The notes under the pieces are model-generated. The model was not told the DNA's origin, did not search any database, and was given only the letters and a program-made list of their open reading frames with translations. From Burkholderiales bacterium 39-55-53 (GTDB lineage Bacteria > Pseudomonadota > Gammaproteobacteria > Burkholderiales > Burkholderiaceae_C), in contig NCJK01000006.1 in NCBI GenBank assembly GCA_002282445.1, positions 1 to 64,000 of the forward strand: a stretch of 64,000 nucleotides of DNA, in the 5' to 3' direction. Below, piece after piece: positions 14,846 through 25,000 of the stretch. Numbering within the stretch: the first letter of the stretch is position 1; each line of letters opens with the position of its first letter. A program made the translations under genes and the position numbers.

Positions 14846-15769
14846 TTATAGCTCGTCTACGACATCTGGCAACAACTTTTTTGCCATGCGCAGCGCGATC
14901 GCCCAAACAACAACTCCCAGTACGAGCGGGTAAAGCATCGCTGAGTACTCGGGGGCCGCTTCATACGCCAGCACCGACTGGTAGGCCTGCACGATCGGGA
15001 GGAGTGGATTAAGGGCTATAACCCTCTGCGCGTACTCTGGCAGCACGGAGAGCGGGTAGACCACCGGAGTGAGCCAAAAGAGCAGCTGCAACGTTATCGC
15101 CAAGAGTTGCGCAACGTCCCTGAAGAACACATTCACAAGGGCGAGCACGAGGCCAAGCCCCGAGGCAAAAAAAACAAGCAGTGCCAACACTGGCAGCAGG
15201 TGCGGCCACACGCCCCAAGCTCCGCCCCCAAGCAAGAGCAGCACGACAAACACTAGCGAGGTCATGATGATGTGGTTGAGCACGCCAGACGCGAGCGTGA
15301 TCACGGGTAAGCACTCCCATGGAAAGCGAACCTTCTTCAAGAGGTTCGCGTTGTCCACAAAGAGAGTGGTCAGACGTGTCAATAACTCAGCGAAGAGATT
15401 CCAAGCTACGAGCCCCGCACAAAGAAAAATGCTGTAGCTCGCCTCACCCTGCAAGCTGGGAATCTTGGCCTGCATCAGTCGCGAGAAGACCACCGTGTAG
15501 ATGAGGATCATCACTGCGGGCTGCAGGAAGGGCCACGCGGGGCCGAGCAGAGAGTTTGTGTAGCGCGACTGGAACTCGCGGCGCACGCTGCCCGCGACAA
15601 AGTGGCGTGCGCCCCAGAGCGTGGAAAGTGTTGCGCTTTCACCCCAACTCGAAACAGGTGTGTTCGTTGAAGAAGCGCCAGCCTTCAATGCTTCGGTATT
15701 TAAATTTTGATTTTTTACGTCGCCGCTTGCTGCTTCTGTTTCGTGCGTGGTGGCCGTTGTCTTTTTCAT
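14846..15769 (-). CDS. wzm: Polysaccharide ABC exporter permease (Wzm/KpsM-like)
   Basis: This 307-residue membrane protein of the ABC-2 type has about six transmembrane segments; EFQSRYTNSLLGPAWPFLQP near residue 65 is the family's amphipathic entry region, and FWLTPVVYPLSVLPE is the conserved late loop. It pairs with the ATPase at 26626-27849 to move a finished lipid-linked polysaccharide across the inner membrane. The start at 15769 was taken because the upstream extension overlaps the cyclase gene and is not hydrophobic. The N-terminus has a Ser/Thr/Ala-rich extension of about 45 residues. Unusually, it lies about 11 kb from its ATPase. Confidence 0.85.
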   Translation of the reverse strand: MKKTTATTHETEAASGDVKNQNLNTEALKAGASSTNTPVSSWGESATLSTLWGARHFVAGSVRREFQSRYTNSLLGPAWPFLQPAVMILIYTVVFSRLMQAKIPSLQGEASYSIFLCAGLVAWNLFAELLTRLTTLFVDNANLLKKVRFPWECLPVITLASGVLNHIIMTSLVFVVLLLLGGGAWGVWPHLLPVLALLVFFASGLGLVLALVNVFFRDVAQLLAITLQLLFWLTPVVYPLSVLPEYAQRVIALNPLLPIVQAYQSVLAYEAAPEYSAMLYPLVLGVVVWAIALRMAKKLLPDVVDEL

Positions 15770-15905
15770 GATCTTACTCAGTGCGGGCTCGTGGTTTGGT
15801 GTCTTTATTGCTGCCTTGTTGCCAGCCCCGCAACATCTCGGCGCTATCTCAAACTGTCTGTACAAAAACGCCAGCTGAACCGGCTTTGCAGGGGTTTTGT
15901 ACTGG

Positions 15906-17867
15906 CTAATTTTTCGGCTGGTGCAGGCTCTGTGAGGCATAGACGTTTCCTGTCCCTTCCCCCTCCACGATGGCCTTTTGCAGCTCGGCAGGCCCTAGCT
16001 CGCCGCAAGTATAGACGTCGATCTGCGAGTCCGTGCCCCTGATGTCGAGGCTGCCCACGAGCCTTATAGCGTGCTGCGAGGACATCCCCGCAGCGACCGG
16101 CCCCACGAGCAAGCTCACGCCGAACTTTGAAGCCGCGGCCTCGATACGAGAGGCGTGGTTCACGCACTCGCCGATTGCCGTGTAGGTCGTCCTAAATCGC
16201 GTGCCCATCTCACCCACCACCGCATCGCCTCCCTCGACACCGATGCGCATGCCGATCGGCTCGAGCCCCCTCTCGGCCCTGCGGGCGTTTAGCTTGGCGA
16301 AGTCCGCGAGGATCTGAAGCGCAGCCTCGATAGCGAGGTCTGCGGAGTTCTCACACGGCAGCGGCGCCCCCCAAAACGCGAGAAGCCCGTCTCCCATGTA
16401 CTTGTCGAGTGTGCCGCCCTTCTCAAGCACGGGGCCGGTGATACAGTCCAAGAACTCGCGCGTGAGCTCAACCATCTCCTCAAGCGGCACGCTCGAGGTC
16501 TGGCGCGTGTAGTCGGCCATGTCCGCAACTAGCACGGTCACGGTCCTCGCCTGCGGGACCAGCACTTGGAAGTCACCGCTCTTGGTGATCGCGTCAATCA
16601 CGGGCCTCGCCACGTACCTGCTCAGCGTGCTGCGAAGGTTCCTGCCCTGCGCCTGCGAGAGCCACCACTCGAGCGGCACCAGCGTGACCAAGAGTGCCAA
16701 GATACCCAAGAGTGGCGAGACCAGCGAGAGCTCGTACTGGCGAGCCGCCATCTGGTAGGCGAGCGCGAGCCAAGCGAAGGAAGCCCCTACGAGGTAGGCC
16801 ATACTCACGAGCGCGCCGCCCCTCGCGACCACCCACACCGCGAGCGAGAAAAACACCAAGCACCAAAGCACCACTACGCCAGAGCCGTCCGCGGGCAGCG
16901 AGACGACCCCCTGTCGGAGGTCCAAAAGGCCAGAGAGCGCGGCCGCGTGCACCATGAGCCCCGCGGTGAGGGGCGCCAGCGGCGTGCTCACGCGGTCGCC
17001 AAGACTCAAAGAGGAGGAGCCCACCAGCACGTAACGGCCCTTGAGCAGGCCCTCGGGCAGCCTGTTTGCAAGCACATCTCCGGCGGATACTACCGTGTAG
17101 GCGGACTGCGCGCGGGTGTAGGGCACGCGCCACGTCGAGCGCGAGTAAAAACCGTCAACGGGGTGCGCGACGTCCGAAGGGCTCGAGGGCGTCGCGCAAC
17201 GCATCATCGCGTCCGACAGACCCACGTAGCCTAGCCCCTCGTAGACGCTGAGGGTAGGCAGGCGCCTCAAGACCCCGTCGGCGTCGGGCACGAAGCCAAC
17301 GTTGCCCGCGCACCTCGCGCCAGAAAAGAATTCGTGGTTGGCCATGTGGCCGTGGGCCTGGAGGTAGCCAAGCTTTTCGGGCCTCGAGCTTAGTTCTGAA
17401 CCCAAGCCAAAGCCAGCGCCGAGCTCCATGCCGCCGTTGGGCATACCCTCCTCGAGAGGCTCGCCGCGGCCGCCCGTGTAGTCGAGCACCTGAGCTTCGG
17501 TGACGGGCATGTTCTCCAGGAGCAGCGCGAGTCGCTCGTCGCCGACCTCGTCGCCCCTGCGTGTAAAGACGATGTCAAGCGCGACTTTCCTCGCGCCCTG
17601 CTCCATCACAAGCACCTCAACGAGGTCCGCGACCCGAGCGCGAGGCCACGGCCACGGCCCGAGCTCCTGGATCGAGCCGTCATCGATGTCGACCACGGCG
17701 ATGCGTTCCTCAGGCTGCTCGCTCGCGTGCAGCCTCACGAAGATGTCCCTGAGCCCCTCGTCAAACCTCGCCACGTAAGCGGGCTGCAGGGACTGCAGCA
17801 GGACGACCAGCGCGAAAGCTAACGCCGCAAATGCAGCGCGGCAAAGGCGACGCGCCCACGCCGTCAC
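15906..17867 (-). CDS. CHASE2-domain class III adenylate/guanylate cyclase
   Basis: The protein has about 653 residues. An N-terminal membrane helix precedes a periplasmic CHASE2 sensor (RIAVVDIDDGSIQELGPWPW). About three membrane helices follow (roughly residues 330-420), then a cytoplasmic cyclase domain. Visible catalytic features are VLVADMADYT (metal Asp), LDKYMGDGLLAFWG (Lys and second metal Asp) and CVNHASRIE (transition-state Asn and Arg). These suggest an active cyclase, probably making cAMP. I prefer the GTG at 17867: it overlaps the previous stop as GTGA and has GGGGGAG upstream; the ATG at 17903 would overlap by 40 bases. It sits in the operon with a CRP-like gene. Confidence 0.85.
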   Translation of the reverse strand: MTAWARRLCRAAFAALAFALVVLLQSLQPAYVARFDEGLRDIFVRLHASEQPEERIAVVDIDDGSIQELGPWPWPRARVADLVEVLVMEQGARKVALDIVFTRRGDEVGDERLALLLENMPVTEAQVLDYTGGRGEPLEEGMPNGGMELGAGFGLGSELSSRPEKLGYLQAHGHMANHEFFSGARCAGNVGFVPDADGVLRRLPTLSVYEGLGYVGLSDAMMRCATPSSPSDVAHPVDGFYSRSTWRVPYTRAQSAYTVVSAGDVLANRLPEGLLKGRYVLVGSSSLSLGDRVSTPLAPLTAGLMVHAAALSGLLDLRQGVVSLPADGSGVVVLWCLVFFSLAVWVVARGGALVSMAYLVGASFAWLALAYQMAARQYELSLVSPLLGILALLVTLVPLEWWLSQAQGRNLRSTLSRYVARPVIDAITKSGDFQVLVPQARTVTVLVADMADYTRQTSSVPLEEMVELTREFLDCITGPVLEKGGTLDKYMGDGLLAFWGAPLPCENSADLAIEAALQILADFAKLNARRAERGLEPIGMRIGVEGGDAVVGEMGTRFRTTYTAIGECVNHASRIEAAASKFGVSLLVGPVAAGMSSQHAIRLVGSLDIRGTDSQIDVYTCGELGPAELQKAIVEGEGTGNVYASQSLHQPKN

Positions 17868-19099
17868 CTCGTGACTCCCCCAGCCGACCCGGCAAGCGAA
17901 CACCCCTCGCCGTGGGCGCGTTCACCAGAGCTGGGGCTATCCTTCAGGCCATGGGCCCTTGCGACCTTTCTGTACACGCCCAGCGTCTCCTCCGCACAAC
18001 GCTCCCAGCTAAACGAGGCTGCGCGCTCGAGCCCCAGCCCGACCAAGCGCGCAGAGAGCTCCGCGTCCTCGAGCATCGACGCCAAACTGTCGCGCATCCC
18101 GCCCACGTCGTCGGGGTCGACCATGAGACCGGCTGCGCCCACGACCTCGGGCAGCGACGTGGCGTTAGAGGTGAGCACGGGCACGCCCGACGCCATCGCC
18201 TCCAGCGCCGGCAGCCCGAAGCCCTCGTACCGCGACGGGTAGCAAAAAGCGGCCGCCCCTGCGTAGACCGCGGGCATCTGCACGTCGTCCAGGTAGCCAA
18301 GAAAGCGCAGCTCGCCCTCGTCGACCAGCGCGCGCGCGTTGCCCAGCAGCTCGTCATACTTCCACCCCATCATTCCCACAACCACCAGCGGGAAGCGCTG
18401 ACGCAGCTGCTTTGGCAGCCCCGCGAACGCGGCGAAGAGTGTCGAGAGGTTCTTGCGCGGCTCGAGCGTGCCCACCGTGAGCACGTAGCCCTTGGGGCTC
18501 AAACCCAGGTTCACCAGCGGCCCCAGCAATTCGTCGCGCCCGAGCGGGCGAAACGACGGTGCCGCGGCCAGGTAGGTCACCGTGATCCTCTCGTCGGGCA
18601 CCCCGAACCAGCGCTGCAGGGCCCTCTTGGAGTCCTGCGAGATCACCAGCACGTGGTCTGCGCGCTCCAGGGCCGGCGGCAGGCCTTCATGAAATAGCCT
18701 CACCCGCTCCTTGGGGTGCGTCTCAGGATGGTCAAAGCACGACATGTCGCACACCGTCAGCACGAGCGGACCCTCAAACTTGATCGGCAGGTAGTTGGGC
18801 TCGTGGTAAATGGCGTCGCGCAGGGCGTGGCGTGTCTGGTAGCGAAACATCAGCCCCTCGACGAGACGCTTGGCCGCCCTAGGCCTTGGCAGCACCTTCA
18901 GGGCGAGTTTTCTGAGAAAGGGCGAGTCGACCACCCCGGGCTCGGGCGCATTGCTGTAGCCGCGGACGATTCGAGAGCCGTAGGACATGCGCAGATCAGC
19001 GCCGCCCACGCGCTCCATGGCGGAGAAGAGGTTGTGGATGTACTGGCCGATGCCCGTTCTCGGGGTCATCAGGGGGCTGGCGTTAACGAGGACTTTCAT
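17864..19099 (-). CDS. Glycosyltransferase family 4
   Basis: This 411-residue GT-B enzyme has the retaining GT4 marks: VGTLEPRKNLSTL near residue 207 and the EGFGLPALEAMASG (E-x7-E) donor-binding motif near residue 293. The closest pattern is mannosyl/rhamnosyl transferases of O-antigen clusters, which fits GDP-D-rhamnose made by the neighbouring gmd and rmd. It has a hydrophilic 30-residue tail. The start overlaps the preceding small gene by 4 bases, so it belongs to the long operon. Confidence 0.85.
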   Translation of the reverse strand: MKVLVNASPLMTPRTGIGQYIHNLFSAMERVGGADLRMSYGSRIVRGYSNAPEPGVVDSPFLRKLALKVLPRPRAAKRLVEGLMFRYQTRHALRDAIYHEPNYLPIKFEGPLVLTVCDMSCFDHPETHPKERVRLFHEGLPPALERADHVLVISQDSKRALQRWFGVPDERITVTYLAAAPSFRPLGRDELLGPLVNLGLSPKGYVLTVGTLEPRKNLSTLFAAFAGLPKQLRQRFPLVVVGMMGWKYDELLGNARALVDEGELRFLGYLDDVQMPAVYAGAAAFCYPSRYEGFGLPALEAMASGVPVLTSNATSLPEVVGAAGLMVDPDDVGGMRDSLASMLEDAELSARLVGLGLERAASFSWERCAEETLGVYRKVARAHGLKDSPSSGERAHGEGCSLAGSAGGVTR

Positions 19100-19404
19100 G
19101 TGCGGATCGATGCGTTGATGAGGAGGCCGAAGGGGACGGCTAGGCCCACGCCCACGCAGTTGCTCAACAAGTCATAGTAGCAAAAGCCCGTGCCGAAGTA
19201 CTTGTCCCAGACCTCCTTCACGAGCCCCACCAATAGGGTGAGCGCGAGCGCCACGGTAACCGGCGCGATCACGCTGAGCGCGATGTAGATTACGAAACTG
19301 CAGGCCACATGCTGACGCTTGTCGGGCTGCGAGGCGAGCACGGCCGAGCGCGCAAGCAAGCGCGAGCCAAGAGCCAGGGCACGACGAGCGAGGCGCGGGC
19401 TCAC
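19096..19404 (-). CDS. Small membrane protein (VanZ/YfiM-like pattern)
   Basis: This 102-residue protein has two or three membrane helices. It contains DKRQHVACSF, then KEVWDKYFGTGFCYYDLLSN and a Gly-rich last helix. The DK-x2-H, KE-x2-D and D-x4-N spacing resembles the VanZ/DUF2279 group of small membrane proteins. The function is unknown. Four-base overlaps with the CRP-like gene upstream and the glycosyltransferase downstream place it firmly in the operon. Confidence 0.5.
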   Translation of the reverse strand: MSPRLARRALALGSRLLARSAVLASQPDKRQHVACSFVIYIALSVIAPVTVALALTLLVGLVKEVWDKYFGTGFCYYDLLSNCVGVGLAVPFGLLINASIRT

Positions 19405-20105
19405 GCGAGCTCACCCAGCCCTGAGCCGCGCCTAAGCTCGTCGGGCCTGCGCACGATGAGCCGCTGGTAGTCGCGCTCGATGACCCCTCGCTCGACGAGA
19501 ACCCGCATCGCACGCGTGACAGTCTCTCGACTAGTATTGATCATGATCGCAAGCTGCTGCTGGGTGGGGACGTTGTTGATGACGCAGAGCCCGCCGGGGG
19601 CCACCACCGTGAGGTGGGAGAGCATGGCGCAAACGCGCTGGCTAACCGTGGGCATGGAGAGGATCACGCGCTGGAAGGAGCTCTCCCTCACCGTGTTGGC
19701 GAGCCTGCTGAGGACGCGCTCCACGACGAGGGGCTGGTTGTGAAAAAGCTCGAGCGCCATGGACCTGCGAAGTGCAAGCAACCTGGACTTGGAGGTGGCT
19801 ACCACCGACGCGTTTCTTGGGAGCCCATCGATCACCGAGAGCTCGCCAAAGTAGTCGCCTGGCTTTAAGAAGCTGATGCCGATCTCGCGCCCCTCCTCCG
19901 TCGAGTCGATCACCTGCAGACGCCCCATGAGCAGGAAGAACAGGTGCGCGCCCCTCTCCCCCTTGTGGATCACCCACTCCTCCCTCTCCAGCGTCCTGAA
20001 CTCGGCACTCTGGGCGACCTGCCTGAGCACGTGCTCGTCGAGCCCCTCAAAAAGTGAGAGGCCCGAGACCGCACTGAGCACGTCGTCACGGCCGGAGAGC
20101 GCCAC
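19401..20105 (-). CDS. CRP/FNR-family regulator with CRP-type recognition helix
   Basis: This 234-residue protein has an N-terminal cyclic-nucleotide fold (about residues 15-130) with the phosphate-binding cassette FGELSVIDGLPRNASVVA. A long dimer helix and a C-terminal winged HTH follow. The recognition helix reads SRETVTRAM, keeping the Arg, Glu and Arg that E. coli CRP uses to read TGTGA. It lacks FNR-type cysteines. Being in one operon with a CHASE2 cyclase suggests a local cAMP circuit. A perfect TGTGA-N6-TCACA site lies before the surface-protein gene at 14639. Regulation of the polysaccharide genes themselves is not shown. Confidence 0.85.
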   Translation of the reverse strand: MALSGRDDVLSAVSGLSLFEGLDEHVLRQVAQSAEFRTLEREEWVIHKGERGAHLFFLLMGRLQVIDSTEEGREIGISFLKPGDYFGELSVIDGLPRNASVVATSKSRLLALRRSMALELFHNQPLVVERVLSRLANTVRESSFQRVILSMPTVSQRVCAMLSHLTVVAPGGLCVINNVPTQQQLAIMINTSRETVTRAMRVLVERGVIERDYQRLIVRRPDELRRGSGLGELA

Positions 20106-20118
20106 CAGGAACCGCGCC

Positions 20119-22027
<1,909 letters not shown>

Positions 22028-22063
22028 GTCGCACCCTCGTCCTTGTATTTTTGTTGCCGGCAC

Positions 22064-25000
22064 TCACAGCACCTCCGCCAGCAGCTGCGCCGCGCTTTCT
22101 TGCCAGCTCGTTGCTTTCACGCCCGAGCTCTGGGGCGCCTCGCCCCGCTCGACGACCCCTAGCCAGGCGGCCAGGTCGTCCCGCAGCCCGTGCGCGTCCT
22201 CGGTCCCGAAGTAGGTCGCGAAGGGCCCCGCGATCTCCCTGAACACATCAATATCCCTCGCCAGGATTGGCAGCCCGTGATGTGCGGCCTCGACCAACGG
22301 CAGCCCGAAGCCCTCGGCCATAGAGGCCATCAGCAAGCCCGCGCAGTTTGCGTAGAGGTGGGCAAGGCTCGCGTCGTCGGCAGACTCAAACCAGAAGAGC
22401 CTTCGCCCCAGCTCGGGGTGGGACCTGATCCTGTCGCACAGTGGCCCGACGTCCCAACCCGCGGCACCCGCGATCACCAGCGGGGCACTGCCACCGCCGG
22501 CCCACAGCACCTCGAAGGCATCCAGCGCCTGGGCGTGGCCCTTGCGTGGCTCGACCGTGCCGACCATGAGGACAGCGCCAGACAGCTCAGCCTGCCGCAC
22601 AGACTCGCTGGCAACACCCACACCACCCTCACCTGGCTCCGGCGCGACGCCACCCGCGTGCTCCAGGCCAGCCCCAAGGCGGAAGTGCGAAATCTCGGGC
22701 AGCGCCCCCTCCTCCGTGTGTGCGCACCACCACAGCCGCAGCTCGTCGGCCACGGAGCGCGAGATGCAGACCGCACGGTCGCACTGGCGGCGAAGGGAGC
22801 GGGCCCAGTGGCCAAACGCCTCGGGCGTGCCCGGATAAGCAAGCTCAGGGTGCTGTAGCGGGATGATGTCGTAGACCACGTAGCAGACCCGCACGCCCGA
22901 GACCCGCCAGCGGGTGAGCAACGCCTCCGCCGCTGGGAAGAGGTGCGCCGTGAGGTCCAGCCCCACAAAGACGTCGCCCACCCCAACACGCACCGGCTCG
23001 ACACCCAACTCGGGCCCGTTTGCGCGGGCGACACCGCCAGTAAAGGCCCGCGCGTGGCAGTAGGCACCGCTGGCCTCATCAAAGCGCACCGGCAGCACCT
23101 CGTAGCCCTTGGGAGGGCTCAACAGCCATTCGCGCAAGATGTTGCGCACGACGCGCTGGATGCCCGTGCCCGTGTCGTGCTTGGCGATCTGTGTGACGTC
23201 GACCAGCAGCCCGCGCTTACTCCCCTGCATGCGCTCAGGTACGAGCTCGGGATCACTCTCGAAATTGGGCGACTCAAACACTTGCGGGTGGCGGCGGTCC
23301 TCGTCCAGCCCGCGTATGGCAGCACGCAGCCTCTGGGAAGCGTGTGACCAGGACCTTGAAGCTAGCCACGAGCGTTGATTCGCGTAGACGGTCGACTCCG
23401 TGTGGGGCGAGGCGAGCAGCTCGGTCACCCCACGGACGACGTCGCTTGGCTGGGTTCCCTCGAGGCGGTAGGTGCACGCGGACAGGTCGGAGAAGATCTC
23501 CTGCGGGCTCACGAGCACGGGCCTGTGGGTCGCAAGCCCGACGGTGACCGCGCCGCTCGCGCTCTCGCGGGTGGGGCCGTAGACAAAGAGCTGCACGTCC
23601 GCAACGCCGAGGCAGCGCAGTGACTCTTCCAGGGGTAAGAAGTCGGTGACCCAGACAATGTCCGTTTCGACGCCAAGCGCCTGCGCGACGCTCTGGCACT
23701 CGGCCAGCGTCTGGGACGAGGCCTCGTCGATCACCGCAGTCACTGCCAAGAGCTTGACACGCCTGCCGCTGGCCTGCGCGAGGAGCGGCATGCTCCTGAC
23801 GACCGCTTCCACGCCCTTGTGGGGCCACAGGATGCCAAAGCAGCCCAGCACGAGATCCGCTTGGGCAAAGCCGAAGCGATCGCGCGCAGACTCGGGCAGC
23901 GGCGCGTCTAGGCTGGCGACCGCTAGGGGCAGGCACATCACGTTCTCCGCGAGCCCGAGGCCCAGCATGCAGTTCACGTCGTCGACCTTGTGCACGACGA
24001 CCAGGTCAAGGCCTCTCAAGGCCTGCGCCGCGACACGCCCGATGCGGCCCTCTCGGACCATGGGCAACGTTGAGTGGAGCTCAACGATGACTCGTACCCC
24101 GTGTGCCCTGATCCGGCCCAGGGCCGTGCAGACCTCGTCCGTGAGCAAGAACAGGCTCTGCTGGTGCTGCACGCACAGCACGTCCAATAGGCCCGACTCG
24201 GCCTGCTGGCAGAGCGCGTCAAGCAACTCAAGAACGCCCGACTGCCGACCGACCACCCAGCTCGGCACGAAGAGAGACTGCGAGGGATCCGCCGTGGTCC
24301 TGTGGTCGCAGTAGACACGCACGTCAAAGTGCTCCTGCCAGCCCGCAAAGAGCGCCTGCGCGTACTCTGCGATGCCGCAGGTGGTATGCCACGGGCTGAC
24401 CACAGCCAAGCGCTGTCGACGACTCTGTGTCGCAGGGGCCTGTAGAAGCCGACGCGCAATCGCGTCGACATGCAGTGCGCACTCGCCCCAGCCATAGCGC
24501 TCGGCCATCCAGCGCGGGGCATCGCCTTGACGCTCAGAGCTTGCGAGCAATGGACCCAATTCCTCCTGATTCACCACATTTCTTGCACGATTCCAGACAG
24601 ACTCCATATGCACGCCGAGCAGGTGGGCGTCTGGCTCCAGCCAGTGTGCATCCCCCTCGTTGACATGACTTCGAGAGGGCGCGCACCTGTAGGGGACCAG
24701 CCCAGCAAATTCAAGCGAGGCAAAGTCAGACTGACCACCACCCGCGGTTGTGATCAGTGGGGTGCCCATCGCCAAGGCCCGTGCCTGCGGGAGCCCAAAG
24801 CCCTCACCACGCGTGGGCAGGACCATCGCGGACGCGCTGCGGTACAGGGCGTCCATCTCCCCCTCGTTGAGCTCGCTCACGTCAAGCGTCACCGGGGGAG
24901 GATTGGTCAGGCCAGCGCGCCACTCACTCACCTGTCGACCTATGTCGTGGTGCGGGTTTGCGAAGGTTTTGAGGTAGAGCTCTACCGCATCGTCACCGTC

